Positions 9,852 through 18,990 are shown, counted from the first letter of the stretch. The stretch is DNA of 64,000 nucleotides from Marisediminitalea lipolytica (GCF_001758465.1 NZ_MJIC01000016.1:1-64000); one strand, 5' to 3'. Notes: generated by a model not told the origin, from the letters alone. A program made the numbers and translations.

Positions 9852-11462
9852 TTATTTTTTACCCAGGGTCGCAAAGAAGCTATCGCTGTTCCAGCTTGGG
9901 CGTTCCGGCGTATTCGCCAGATCCCGGGCAATGGCATAGTTAATTTCAACAAACTGAGCGGCCCATTCATAATCGATCGGCAAATTCAGATCATCTGATG
10001 GCATGTGATAATGCTTGGCCAGAAACGTTTGTGGCGACACCCCGAGGGCATCTTTTACTTCAGTCGCCATGCTTGGTACCAAAAACACCGCTGGCACGCC
10101 TTGCTTAACAAAGCTGAATTGATCACTGCGCACAAAAATCGCTTGTTCTGGCATCGGATCGTCTATCAACTTCATTTCATTCTTCAGCAATGTAGAACTT
10201 ACCGTACTTTCCAGCGAACTGTGAGTCGCGCCAAATGCGATGATTTCATTAGTGCGGTAGGTCAGAATGGGCATATCCAGATTCACGTTAGCCACGATGT
10301 TTTCGATGGGTACCGTTGGATATTCAGCGTAATATTCAGAGCCTAGTAAACCCTTCTCTTCGCCGGTAACAAAAGTAAATATAATCGAGCGTTTAGGCTT
10401 TTCTTTCGCATGATGAAATTCATGGGCAATTTCTAACAGGGTAGACACACCGCTGGCGTTATCCATAGCACCGTTGTTGATTTTATCCTTTAACACCGAG
10501 TTTTTGCTGATGCCGATATGATCAGAATGCGCGCTGAGAATAATAAACTCATTTTTTAAAAGCGGATCCGAGCCTTCTATCACACCGATCACGTTAGGAC
10601 TGGTGGTTTCGCTTAAGACTGACTTTTTCTCCAGTGTCGCGGTCAGGCCCATTGGCATTGACGTCAGCGGTTCATTATTTTCAATCTTTTCGTATATGGC
10701 TGCCAAATCCATTCCGGCCATCCCGAACAGTTGTTTTCCCGCTTCAATGCTTAACAATGCGCCGCCCTGCAACTGCGGGTAACCATTGTGAACCTCGCCT
10801 TCTTTGTCGAGCCACCGGGTTGTTGGGGTTTTAACGTATAACTTACGCTTTTCAAAGGGGGATACTTTTTCCGAAGTTGGCGTGCTCACTACGATTGTAC
10901 CTATGGCACCATGCTTTACCTGGCTATCAGAAATCAAGCGTCTGAAATGGGAACCTTCTTCGCTTGGGAATGTATGCGGGCGGTCAGACAAAATCACCGC
11001 AATTTTGCCCGTTAAGTCGATACCATCGTAATCAGTGTAGTTCAGATACGGTGCATCAATCCCAAATCCGGCAAACACCAGTTCGCCGCTTACACTAGAC
11101 GATTCGCGGTTAATATCGGCACTCATGAGCATGTTTTGCATAAACTCAAACTCAATGGAGTCACTATCTTTAGATACCACCATTTTGGGCGATTCCATAT
11201 CCAGCGTAGATTGTTTGAACGGGACTACCTGATAGTAACTCCCATTATCACCAGCTGGCTGCACACCCATTTTTTGTAATTCGCTGGCGATATAGAGCGA
11301 TGCAAAATCATGGCCGATACTACCGGTGTCGCGTCCGGCCAATAAGTCATCGGCCAGCAACATCATATGACCTTTAAAACGTTCAGGGGAGGCGGCATTA
11401 ACCGCGGGGATACATAAGAGCGGTAGCAAAACTGCCGCTAAAACTGACTTGAATGGTTTCAT
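9852..11462 (-). CDS. Secreted M28-family zinc metallopeptidase with PA domain
   Basis: The protein (about 536 residues) has a signal peptide (MKPFKS ... AVNA), a protease-associated (PA) insert and a di-zinc aminopeptidase core. Core ligands are visible: His/Asp in SAHSDHIG, Asp in AMDNASG, the catalytic Glu pair in TGEEKGLLGSE, Asp in NLDMP and His in KHYHMPSD. It probably releases N-terminal amino acids from peptides in the periplasm or outside the cell. I chose the ATG at 11462 because GGAG lies seven bases upstream; a start at 11483 is possible. In E. coli clpB directly follows pgeF, so this gene is an insertion in that block. Confidence 0.88.
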   Translation of the reverse strand: MKPFKSVLAAVLLPLLCIPAVNAASPERFKGHMMLLADDLLAGRDTGSIGHDFASLYIASELQKMGVQPAGDNGSYYQVVPFKQSTLDMESPKMVVSKDSDSIEFEFMQNMLMSADINRESSSVSGELVFAGFGIDAPYLNYTDYDGIDLTGKIAVILSDRPHTFPSEEGSHFRRLISDSQVKHGAIGTIVVSTPTSEKVSPFEKRKLYVKTPTTRWLDKEGEVHNGYPQLQGGALLSIEAGKQLFGMAGMDLAAIYEKIENNEPLTSMPMGLTATLEKKSVLSETTSPNVIGVIEGSDPLLKNEFIILSAHSDHIGISKNSVLKDKINNGAMDNASGVSTLLEIAHEFHHAKEKPKRSIIFTFVTGEEKGLLGSEYYAEYPTVPIENIVANVNLDMPILTYRTNEIIAFGATHSSLESTVSSTLLKNEMKLIDDPMPEQAIFVRSDQFSFVKQGVPAVFLVPSMATEVKDALGVSPQTFLAKHYHMPSDDLNLPIDYEWAAQFVEINYAIARDLANTPERPSWNSDSFFATLGKK

Positions 11463-11560
11463 CTGTCGTCTCCGGAATTTCATCTTTCGTTATATTTGAA
11501 ATTTATAGTAGGAGAATGATGATTTGCTGTACAGCTTTAGCTCTGCAAGGCGCAAAGGGT

Positions 11561-12289
11561 TTAGGCGCAAAGACCAATTACACTGACTATTCGCCCGGTT
11601 TGCGACTGCGCGTTGTGTGTAGCGCGCCGATGAGAGAAAAAACGCGGGTCCTGATAAGTACACAGCGCAGAATTTACTACACTGCCCACCCCAAGCAGTT
11701 CAAGTTGATACTTTGCCACCAGTGGCAAATCTATAAGGTATTTATCGGGGTTTGCAGAGCGAACCACCGCAGCGGGGTACGCCATAAAGTGCGTCGCTAC
11801 GGATTCTGGCACTTCATAACACGCCTGGGAAATAGCGGGGCCAATCCAGGCCATTAACTGGTCAGGGGGAGAGGTCATTCCAGCGACGGTGTGTTCAATT
11901 ATTTTAAGATGCAGGCCCTTCCAGCCAGCGTGGATGGCAGCCACTTCCTTGCCACTGTTATCGCAGAGTAAAACCGGCACACAGTCGGCTGTCATCACGG
12001 CACAATAATAGCTGGCTGAGCGGCTGATTGCCGCGTCAGCTGATGTTGCAGCCGTCGGCAAGGTTACAACATCAGCACCATGGATCTGATTAAGCCAGTG
12101 AATTTTATCACTTGCGGGTAACAGGTGGCGGTTGCGTAAGACAACTTCCGCATCATCACCTACATGCAGACCAACATTTAAGCCGGCATAATTTCCCTGA
12201 CTAAATCCCCCTTCACGCGTGGTGCAGTAGGCCAGTACGTTTTGTGGTGCTGACCAGCGTGGCAGAATGAGCGGGATTTCAGATTTCAT
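11561..12289 (-). CDS. pgeF: Peptidoglycan editing factor PgeF (YfiH, multicopper-oxidase-like)
   Basis: The 242-residue cytoplasmic protein belongs to the DUF152/laccase-domain family. Members remove wrongly incorporated serine from UDP-MurNAc and have been reported to act on purine nucleosides. The conserved metal-site residues are present: His in NQIHGAD, Cys in TADCVPVLL and His in IHAGWKGL. The ATG at 12289 overlaps the last 11 bases of rluD, indicating translational coupling. The open frame continues to a TTG at 12298, but the ATG is preferred. The rluD-pgeF pair is conserved in gammaproteobacteria. Confidence 0.92.
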   Translation of the reverse strand: MKSEIPLILPRWSAPQNVLAYCTTREGGFSQGNYAGLNVGLHVGDDAEVVLRNRHLLPASDKIHWLNQIHGADVVTLPTAATSADAAISRSASYYCAVMTADCVPVLLCDNSGKEVAAIHAGWKGLHLKIIEHTVAGMTSPPDQLMAWIGPAISQACYEVPESVATHFMAYPAAVVRSANPDKYLIDLPLVAKYQLELLGVGSVVNSALCTYQDPRFFSHRRATHNAQSQTGRIVSVIGLCA

Positions 12290-13262
12290 CAATACCAAAA
12301 TGCCTGGTATCTTCGCGTGTACTTTCGATAAGGCTTACCATGTCCTCTGGTAACGGCGCCTGCCAGGTCATCCATTCTTCGGTTTCAGGATGATATAAAG
12401 AAAGCTGCGCCGCATGTAACGCCTGACGCTTGAAGCCGCGTAAGGTATTGGCAAACTCTTCGCTTGCGCCCTTGGGCAAACGCCATCTTCCGCCATATAC
12501 CGGGTCACCCACCAGCGGATGCTTAATATAAGCCATATGAACACGAATCTGATGGGTACGGCCTGTTTCTAACTTAAGGCGGACATGGGTGTGGGCACGA
12601 AACTTTTCAATAACACGGTAATGAGTGACGGCTGGTTTACCAAACTCACGTACCGCCATGTGGGTGCGCTTAGTAGCATGGCGGCCGATTGGCGCATCCA
12701 CTATGCCACCCGCAACCATGGTTCCAAAAACCAGAGCTTCGTACTCACGGCTCATCACCCGGGTCTGTAGTTGATCAACCAGATGTGTTTGGGCGGGTAA
12801 GGTTTTGGCCACAACCATTAAGCCGGTCGTATCCTTATCCAGACGATGGACAATCCCGGCACGAGGCACTTTATCTATATCCGGCACATGGGCCAACAAG
12901 GCATTTAACAGGGTGCCGTCCTGATTACCGGCGCCGGGATGCACAACTAAATCCGCGGGTTTATTGATTATGAGGATATGTTCATCCTCATAAACAATAT
13001 CGAGCTCGATTTCTTGCGCTACATTGGCAACTTGCTGGGTTATCTCAGCTTCTATCCCAATAGACTCGTCACCGGTCATTTTTTGTCGCGGGACTTTGCA
13101 CACTTCACCATTTACCGTTACATTACCTGCCAAAATCCATTCTTTTAGCTTTGAACGGGAATAATCAGGGAACAAATCTGCAATAACCTGATCTAACCTT
13201 AGCCCAAAGTGTTGGATATCAGCTTGCGCTGCTAATGAAATTTGTGAACTTTGTTGTACCAT
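12279..13262 (-). CDS. rluD: 23S rRNA pseudouridine(1911/1915/1917) synthase RluD
   Basis: RluD isomerises three uridines in helix 69 of 23S rRNA, which matters for ribosome assembly and termination. The 327-residue protein has an N-terminal S4 RNA-binding domain (about 18-85) and the RluA-type catalytic core with the nucleophilic Asp in HRLDKDTTG. It overlaps pgeF by 11 bases and is divergent from bamD, as in E. coli. Confidence 0.95.
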   Translation of the reverse strand: MVQQSSQISLAAQADIQHFGLRLDQVIADLFPDYSRSKLKEWILAGNVTVNGEVCKVPRQKMTGDESIGIEAEITQQVANVAQEIELDIVYEDEHILIINKPADLVVHPGAGNQDGTLLNALLAHVPDIDKVPRAGIVHRLDKDTTGLMVVAKTLPAQTHLVDQLQTRVMSREYEALVFGTMVAGGIVDAPIGRHATKRTHMAVREFGKPAVTHYRVIEKFRAHTHVRLKLETGRTHQIRVHMAYIKHPLVGDPVYGGRWRLPKGASEEFANTLRGFKRQALHAAQLSLYHPETEEWMTWQAPLPEDMVSLIESTREDTRHFGIDEI

Positions 13263-13292
13263 AACCGCCTAAAGAGATAACGCAAAAGGCAG

Positions 13293-13301
13293 ATTATAAC
13301 A
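13293..13301 (-). promoter_or_regulatory. Extended -10 promoter of rluD-pgeF
   Basis: The minus strand reads TGTTATAAT, a perfect TATAAT with the TGn extension, about 30 bases before the rluD ATG. No strong -35 box is seen, which extended -10 promoters do not need. Confidence 0.5.
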
Positions 13302-13433
13302 GGTTTACTCGCTGTGGCTGTTTTCTTTTGGAGTTTATGTGGTGTTTGCGTTTAAGAGTACGTTAAAATACCAGCCAGAAAACTGTTTTACCCTTGCAGT
13401 AAAATTAATTATGTACCAGGAACCAGTAGTACT

Positions 13434-14198
13434 ATGAAAATAAACCGTTGCATTGCCCCCCTGATGATCAGTGTCATTTTATCGGTGGCAGGGTGTTCGT
13501 CATCAAGCAAAGAAGATCAGGTGATGAATGCAAACCTGGGCGCGCAGGCACTCTACGATAAAGCACGTGAGAGCATGGCAAACGGCAACTTTGCTGCCGC
13601 AGCAGACTCACTCAGTGCGCTGGACTCTCGTTTTCCTTTCGGTCCGTTGTCACATCAGGTGCAACTGGATTTAGTGTACAGCTATTACAAATCAGGCAAG
13701 ATTGATCAAACGCTGGCCACTATCGACCGGTTTATTCGTCTTAATCCAAACCATGCAGATGTGGATTACGCATTCTACATGCGCGGCTTAACTAACATGG
13801 AAGCCGACAACAACCTGTTCCAGGAACTGGTTGGTATTGATACCACAGACCGGGATCCCAGCAAATCCAAACAGGCTTTTGACGATTTCAGACGTCTGAT
13901 TCAGCAGTACCCTGACAGCAAATATGCTGCTGATGCCCGTCAGCGTATGGTGTTTATCAAAAATCGCCTGGCCAGTTACGAAATTTCTATCGCGCGTTTT
14001 TACATGCGCCGTGAAGCCTTTATTGCCGCGGCTAATCGCGGGCGCTATGTACTGGAATATTATCCGGACTCTGATCAGTTACAACAGGCACTGGAAATAA
14101 TGGTGGAATGTTACGACCAGCTCGAATTAACCGAGCTACGCGACAACGCCATGAAAACCCTGAAGCTGAACTTCCCTGACAGTCAGTTTATCAGTTAA
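13434..14198 (+). CDS. bamD: Outer-membrane assembly lipoprotein BamD
   Basis: BamD is the essential lipoprotein of the BAM complex that folds beta-barrel proteins into the outer membrane. The 254-residue precursor has a lipoprotein signal peptide with lipobox SVAGC (Cys21), then about five TPR-like helical hairpins (residues 35-245). Length and position opposite rluD match the family. A hairpin terminator follows at 14221. Confidence 0.95.
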   Translation: MKINRCIAPLMISVILSVAGCSSSSKEDQVMNANLGAQALYDKARESMANGNFAAAADSLSALDSRFPFGPLSHQVQLDLVYSYYKSGKIDQTLATIDRFIRLNPNHADVDYAFYMRGLTNMEADNNLFQELVGIDTTDRDPSKSKQAFDDFRRLIQQYPDSKYAADARQRMVFIKNRLASYEISIARFYMRREAFIAAANRGRYVLEYYPDSDQLQQALEIMVECYDQLELTELRDNAMKTLKLNFPDSQFIS

Positions 14199-14220
14199 TT
14201 CCCGTAGAATTTCTAAGCAG

Positions 14221-14250
14221 AGGCAGCCTGATGGTTGCCTTTATTGTTTT
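14221..14250 (+). terminator. Terminator of bamD
   Basis: AGGCAGCC-TGAT-GGTTGCCT forms a stem with one G-T pair, followed by TTATTGTTTT. Confidence 0.65.
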
Positions 14251-14284
14251 CGGCGGTAGTTCTCTTAAGCGCTTTGTAAGTCGC

Positions 14285-16690
14285 CTAGCTGCTAATAAAT
14301 TCGATAAATTCGCTCAGAGGTAACGGCTTGCTATAAAGATACCCCTGTGCCAACTGACAATTCTCGCTTTCTAAAAACAGGTGTTGCTCGGAATTTTCTA
14401 CGCCTTCAGCCACCACTGAACACCCCATATCCCTGGCAATCCTGATAATACTGCGGGTTAAATTAGTACTCGACTGCTCCAGGGGAATATTTGCTACAAA
14501 GCTTTTATCAATCTTGAGGGTATCAATGGGTAAACGATTCAGGTAAGACAGCGACGAATACCCGGTACCGAAGTCATCCAAAGCGAGGGTAAAACCTGCC
14601 TTTTTGAGGTCGACCAGAATTTTTAGTTCAACATCAATCAATGCGGTTTCAGTCAGCTCAATTTCAAATCGGGATGGCGTTAAATCAAATTCTTCCAGCA
14701 CTCGCCGCAGCGAGGCTAACAAATGCTCATTGGCCAGTTCACTGGCTGATATATTAACCGCCAGTCTGAAAGAGTCCGGCACATACGGCGCGATCTGGTT
14801 TAATGCATCACAGGCTTTTACCATAATACAGTCTGTCAGACGCCTCATTAAACCGGCTTCTTCTGCCAGTGGAATAAATACATCCGGCGCGATGCGCTCA
14901 TTATCGTCGGTAGTCCAACGCGCCAGTACTTCAGCGCCATGCACTGCTCCGCTACCAAGATGAATTTTGGGTTGCAGATACACTTCCAGCTTACGACTGT
15001 CGATAGCTTCCCGTAGCAGGCTCTCCAGAGTCAGCGACGAACGCCGGGACGTAGTCATCATTTCCTGATAAACCTTAACGGTTCCCTTACCGATCCCTTT
15101 TGCCCAGTACAGGGCCGTATCTGCCTGCTGGTATAGCTCATCCGGCGTGCTCGCGAATCCAGGAAACAAACTGATACCAATACAACAATCCACATAAACC
15201 GGCATTGTAGGTTCGATATCACAAGGATAACTGGCCTGTAAGCGTAACGCATTAGCCAGTTGCAGCGCCTCGGTAGCACTGTTTATGCCCTTGCAATACA
15301 CCGAAAATTCATCACCACCGATGCGGAACAAACGGGCGTTATCAGGTAACACCATAGACAGCCTGCGGCTGACCTGCACCAATAACCTGTCGCCTTTAAC
15401 ATGGCCAAAACTATCATTGACCTGCTTAAAGTTATCTAAATCTATCAGTAACAAAGCGACGTCTGGTGCTTCAGCGTTATCTGCCAGTAAAGCCTGTAAA
15501 GCGCGGCGGTTAGGCAATCCGGTGAGCACATCGTGATGCGCCATATAGCGCAGCTCTTCCCGTACATCCACCAGCTCCGAAATATCGGTCAGTGACGCCG
15601 TATAATTAAGGGCTTTATCGTGGCGATCCGGCACGGTTACCAGCGTGAGTAAGCCTACGTGCACTTTACCGCTAATTACCCAGGTCACTTCATTCGACCA
15701 CGACGGGTAGTTGTTAAGTTGCTCCTTAATCGCTGTGAGCGTTTGCGGCACAGAAATTAACGTCAACAGATTCTGCTCTGTCAACTCTTGCGTAGGCGCG
15801 GATTCCAGCAGCCGCTCCAGTGCAGGGTTTGCAGAGATGATCTTAAAATCGGTATCGAGTACAGCAATGCCTTCCCGACTGTGTTGAACTACGGTCCGCG
15901 CCTGCAACAGCTGAGCTTCGTTTTGCTCCAGTTTCTGTACAATATGACTACTACTGGATAGCAACAAACGCCAGTTGAGCAGCGGATCATTGAGTGCTTT
16001 TTCCATTCTTTGTTTATTGACCAGCATAAACAGAAACAGGAACGAACCAAAGGTCACTGCTATCAATGCTTTACCACTTAAGTTACCAATGATCAGGGCA
16101 AAAACATCGCTCGACACACCCATCGCAATTAAAGGAAACAACACGCCATCCATCAAAATAACCGCCACAAAGCCCAGACTATAGGCCAGACTAAAAATGG
16201 CATGATTAACCAACAGGCGCTTGAGTTTATCGAACACAAACACCAGCAGATACAGCTCAACGATAATCAGTACCGCACCAAGCACAATCAATGGCAAAGA
16301 CAGTTCAAATAAGCCAACCGGCACATTAAGAGGATTCAGAATTTGCGGCGCGTTCAACAGGCCGGCGACACTGGTAAAAAGTAAGACTTTAAATACCGAG
16401 ACCATCAGAACCAGCCTGACGATATTTTGCAAAATGAACGGATCGTTTTCGATAAACGCCATCATAATGCAGGCCATCATGAAACCGCCGTAGGCGATGG
16501 TTCCCCCCGACAAACTGATTGCGTCGAACAACACAACCGAATAAACCGCGCCAAGAAAACCGCCCATAATGAGCACCAGACTCACGTAAATGTACAAAGA
16601 CACTCTTCTGGTCTGCGGGTTCTTTTCGAAGGTCAGTAACAATGGAAACAGGCAATATATGCTTACCTGCAGTAACAACTGCGCAATCAT
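14285..16690 (-). CDS. Membrane PAS-GGDEF-EAL c-di-GMP turnover protein
   Basis: About seven hydrophobic segments fill the first 240 residues and form a membrane sensor I cannot name. A PAS-like domain, a diguanylate cyclase domain with intact RIGGDEF, and an EAL phosphodiesterase domain follow. The EAL signature reads EVLARW. Other PDE residues are present: NISASEL, ELTET, DDFGTGYSSL, KIDKSF, AEGVE and the Gln in LAQGY. Phosphodiesterase activity is therefore plausible, and the GGDEF may also be active. The ATG at 16690 directly precedes the first membrane segment but lacks a good ribosome site; a TTG at 16765 would add 25 residues. Its position between bamD and chrR gives no functional hint. 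Confidence 0.88.
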   Translation of the reverse strand: MIAQLLLQVSIYCLFPLLLTFEKNPQTRRVSLYIYVSLVLIMGGFLGAVYSVVLFDAISLSGGTIAYGGFMMACIMMAFIENDPFILQNIVRLVLMVSVFKVLLFTSVAGLLNAPQILNPLNVPVGLFELSLPLIVLGAVLIIVELYLLVFVFDKLKRLLVNHAIFSLAYSLGFVAVILMDGVLFPLIAMGVSSDVFALIIGNLSGKALIAVTFGSFLFLFMLVNKQRMEKALNDPLLNWRLLLSSSSHIVQKLEQNEAQLLQARTVVQHSREGIAVLDTDFKIISANPALERLLESAPTQELTEQNLLTLISVPQTLTAIKEQLNNYPSWSNEVTWVISGKVHVGLLTLVTVPDRHDKALNYTASLTDISELVDVREELRYMAHHDVLTGLPNRRALQALLADNAEAPDVALLLIDLDNFKQVNDSFGHVKGDRLLVQVSRRLSMVLPDNARLFRIGGDEFSVYCKGINSATEALQLANALRLQASYPCDIEPTMPVYVDCCIGISLFPGFASTPDELYQQADTALYWAKGIGKGTVKVYQEMMTTSRRSSLTLESLLREAIDSRKLEVYLQPKIHLGSGAVHGAEVLARWTTDDNERIAPDVFIPLAEEAGLMRRLTDCIMVKACDALNQIAPYVPDSFRLAVNISASELANEHLLASLRRVLEEFDLTPSRFEIELTETALIDVELKILVDLKKAGFTLALDDFGTGYSSLSYLNRLPIDTLKIDKSFVANIPLEQSSTNLTRSIIRIARDMGCSVVAEGVENSEQHLFLESENCQLAQGYLYSKPLPLSEFIEFISS

Positions 16691-16842
16691 CGGTGATTCG
16701 TATTTTTCAAGTCCGTTTTGACCAGAATACCAACGAAACCTGAGTTGCACCACCAGCGTTGGCAAGGCTAACGTAAACTTTCATTAACGATTAGGAAATG
16801 TAGCGGAGAGTTTCATCAAAAAGCAAAAATGGGAGACAAAAA

Positions 16843-16866
16843 AACAGGCCTCATGGGCCTGTTTTT
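16843..16866 (-). terminator. Terminator of the rpoE2-chrR operon
   Basis: AACAGGCC-TCAT-GGGCCTGTT is a strong stem flanked by A and T runs. On the minus strand it ends the chrR transcript, and the chrR stop codon lies in its first arm. This leaves the GGDEF/EAL gene with its own promoter. Confidence 0.8.
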
Positions 16867-17560
16867 ATCTGAAAAACAAATGACTGAATGGGTTGAGCAA
16901 CCGCGCAATACCTGATGTGAAATGCAGCGGCTGGTCTACGATACTAAAAACCAGACATCCCTCAGGCGCATCGGACTTGGGCGCGTGAGTGTGATCACCA
17001 TTCATGTAAATAAAATCACCAGAGTCGTACTGGTTCATTCCATCAGAGAATTCACCATTGATCACCAGTGTCAGCTCAGAACCACGGTGGGTATGTTCTG
17101 GTACGGTGCCGCCTTTTTCCATGTAAATAAAGTTCGCGACGCCATCGTATCCAAGATCAACCGGTGCTTGCCACAGCTTACCCACCAAAGACGACCAATT
17201 GCCTTTTTTCTGGACTAACCGGTGTAGCGACTTTGGCAATTCAAACGTTTTACCGTCAAGCTCAATGGTGGTTGATAAAGCCTCTTGCTCTAACGTATTT
17301 ACCCGGGCTCGATCGCGTGGTTCGGCAGCCGGTTGCTGAGTAATATTAGCCAGCATCATGTCAAACTGCGGGTCGTAACTGGCCGCAGCCGACTCTAGCT
17401 CAAGATGGTCAAAAGCAAACTCTGCAGTTTTCGTATCAACCAGGTCCCGGCAATACTTGCACATATCACAGTGGGCTGACACCATTAATGACTCTGCCGG
17501 CGCCAGGATTCCCGTCACAAACTGCTCAATAAGTTCAGGGGTTGGATGGAACTTAATCAT
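16865..17560 (-). CDS. chrR: ChrR-type zinc-binding cupin anti-sigma factor
   Basis: The 231-residue cytoplasmic protein holds the ECF sigma factor encoded upstream inactive. The N-terminal anti-sigma domain has the zinc motif H-x3-C-x2-C (AHCDMCKYC, about residues 30-37) plus His5. The C-terminal half is a cupin with metal-ligand motifs PEHTHRGSE and the His pair in GDHTHAP. In Rhodobacter sphaeroides ChrR responds to singlet oxygen and the cupin part is needed for that signal. The start overlaps the sigma gene by 8 bases, so the two are translationally coupled. Confidence 0.92.
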   Translation of the reverse strand: MIKFHPTPELIEQFVTGILAPAESLMVSAHCDMCKYCRDLVDTKTAEFAFDHLELESAAASYDPQFDMMLANITQQPAAEPRDRARVNTLEQEALSTTIELDGKTFELPKSLHRLVQKKGNWSSLVGKLWQAPVDLGYDGVANFIYMEKGGTVPEHTHRGSELTLVINGEFSDGMNQYDSGDFIYMNGDHTHAPKSDAPEGCLVFSIVDQPLHFTSGIARLLNPFSHLFFR

Positions 17561-18164
17561 AATCGCTTATCATACCTTTAAGACGCTGAAGCGCGAGACG
17601 GGTTCTGGACTTAACCGTTCCCAGAGGAATTTCCAGCTCATCAGCAATTTCTTGTTGCGACTTACCTTCAATGTAGATAGCTTCCAGAACAATTTTTTGC
17701 TTTTCAGGTAAGTCTTCAAACAAATGACCAATTTGTTCCAGCGTCACTTGCTCGTCTAAGGCTTGCTCGTTGGCATCCGGCGTTTGTTCGCAAAGCACTG
17801 GCCACAGGTCGTCCGCACAAATATCTTCCTTGCGGTTCTGCACCTTACGGAGCATATCGAAACGAATATTCCTGGCTATGGTAAAAATCCACGTGGAAGG
17901 GGAGCCTTTTTCTGAGTTAAACAGATGCGCCTTTTGCCACACGTTAGACATGGTGTCCTGAACCAGTTCCATGGCAAGCGCCTCATTACCCAGTTGCTTA
18001 AGGGCATAAGAGCGAAGTCGTGGAGCGAAAAAGCCAAACACCCGCGCGAAGGACACCTTACACCTGTCCTCGGCTACCTTAACCAGGTAGTCAGACATTT
18101 CAACTGCACATTCTTTAGGTTCTATTGCACTGTTCTCGTGTTCCAAAGGAATTCCAACAAGCAT
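17553..18164 (-). CDS. ECF RNA polymerase sigma factor, ChrR-controlled (ECF11-like RpoE)
   Basis: The 203-residue ECF sigma factor has region 2 (about 40-110, including ELVQDTMSNVWQKAH and the aromatic STWIFTIARN) and region 4 (about 135-195, with EIPLGTVKSRTRLALQRLKG). Coupling to a ChrR anti-sigma places it in the singlet-oxygen/lipid-peroxide response group. It is distinct from the envelope-stress RpoE at 54396. A promoter of the type it should recognise lies just upstream (18201-18227), so autoregulation is predicted. The ATG at 18164 is used; a second in-frame ATG 22 codons later is a possible alternative. Confidence 0.93.
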   Translation of the reverse strand: MLVGIPLEHENSAIEPKECAVEMSDYLVKVAEDRCKVSFARVFGFFAPRLRSYALKQLGNEALAMELVQDTMSNVWQKAHLFNSEKGSPSTWIFTIARNIRFDMLRKVQNRKEDICADDLWPVLCEQTPDANEQALDEQVTLEQIGHLFEDLPEKQKIVLEAIYIEGKSQQEIADELEIPLGTVKSRTRLALQRLKGMISDYD

Positions 18165-18177
18165 AAATTTTGTCCGA

Positions 18178-18213
18178 TTTTGTCCGTATGATATTAATCC
18201 ATACGCGACAAAA
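18178..18213. repeat. Inverted repeat overlapping the sigma-chrR promoter and leader
   Basis: TTTTGTC-CGTATG (18178-18190) and CATACG-CGACAAAA (18200-18213) are near-perfect inverted arms (one extra base) around a 9-base centre. The right arm contains the -10 element of the ECF promoter. A direct repeat GGACAAAAT occurs twice just before the ATG. This could be an operator or an RNA hairpin in the leader. Confidence 0.5.
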
Positions 18214-18227
18214 TGTGATCTGGATCA
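18201..18227 (-). promoter_or_regulatory. ECF11-type promoter of the sigma-chrR operon
   Basis: The minus strand reads TGATCC (18222-18227), 16 bases, then CGTAT (18201-18205). This is the TGATCC...CGTA architecture I recall for ChrR-linked ECF sigma factors. Two more copies with the same spacing lie at 18852-18878 and 18925-18951. Confidence 0.75.
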
Positions 18228-18233
18228 ATTTTA

Positions 18234-18809
18234 TTATCTCACCAGCTCATTTATGTAGTCTAACACCTTTTTACAATTATGTTCGTTAAGGAAAGCCTGT
18301 TTATTCGCGGCATCCACGGGCAATAGCTCTAACCAGCGGTAGATCACCCACAGTGGTTCGGAGAATTTAAGTTCAGGATAGAGCCTGGCAATTTCCGGAT
18401 ATTTATCGTAAATAATCTGCAGTTTGTCGCGTAGCGGCTCGATATCACCCTCTTCAACTTCGGCATTCCAGTCTTCAATCGGATCGCAAACTCCTACCCG
18501 TAAACCATCAGGTTCTGTCGTTACCTCTGACACCCGCACACAGTATTCGCCCTCGACTTTAATGCCCAGTAACCCATCTTCAAGCAAGTCAAAATCTACA
18601 ATTCTGCATAATGTACCAATAGGGAAGATATGCTCGTTTTTCTGTTGATCGCCCCGGGAATTAAGCATGCACAGCACAAACCGACCACTGCCCCCACACG
18701 CTTCCTTAACCATTCGCACATAACGGGGTTCAAAAATCCTCAATGCCATGTGCCCACCAGGCAACAAGTGGGCAGACAAAGGAAACAAAGGCAGTGAATG
18801 GTCAGACAT
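18234..18809 (-). CDS. Stand-alone LON substrate-binding-domain protein
   Basis: The protein (about 191 residues) corresponds to the N-terminal LON substrate-binding (PUA-like) domain without ATPase or protease domains, with the typical opening LPLFPL followed by RIFEPRYVRMV. Such small LON proteins are widespread and their function is largely unknown. I place the start at the ATG at 18809 (MSDHSLPLFPL), because the longer frame to 18851 would start next to the -10 of the ECF-type promoter at 18852. That promoter suggests the gene belongs to the ChrR regulon. Confidence 0.8.
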   Translation of the reverse strand: MSDHSLPLFPLSAHLLPGGHMALRIFEPRYVRMVKEACGGSGRFVLCMLNSRGDQQKNEHIFPIGTLCRIVDFDLLEDGLLGIKVEGEYCVRVSEVTTEPDGLRVGVCDPIEDWNAEVEEGDIEPLRDKLQIIYDKYPEIARLYPELKFSEPLWVIYRWLELLPVDAANKQAFLNEHNCKKVLDYINELVR

Positions 18810-18851
18810 AAGCTCGTTCTTTACAAAATTGTATACTAAAACCAAAAACAC

Positions 18852-18878
18852 ATACGCCGGCTAAAACCATTTGGATCT
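18852..18878 (-). promoter_or_regulatory. ECF11-type promoter of the LON-domain gene
   Basis: The minus strand reads AGATCC (18873-18878), 16 bases, then CGTAT (18852-18856). It differs by one base from the sigma-chrR promoter and has the same spacing. Transcription would start about 35 bases before the chosen start codon. Confidence 0.6.
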
Positions 18879-18924
18879 ATTAATGGCTGCGCAAAACAAC
18901 AATGTAGAAAAAAGTCCGGGCGGA

Positions 18925-18951
18925 TGATCTAACCACCAGCACCGAAGGTAT
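18925..18951 (+). promoter_or_regulatory. ECF11-type promoter of the lipid-modification operon
   Basis: The plus strand reads TGATCT (18925-18930), 16 bases, then GGTAT (18947-18951), about 40 bases before the first gene of the operon. It runs divergently from the promoter at 18852-18878. Confidence 0.7.
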
Positions 18952-18990
18952 ATGAGGATAAGCTTATAAAATGCATGGAAATACCCACAG

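Noticed and set aside
14890..15000. EAL domain judged inactive because it reads EVLARW
   Set aside because: The remaining metal and catalytic residues are present, so loss of activity is not supported.
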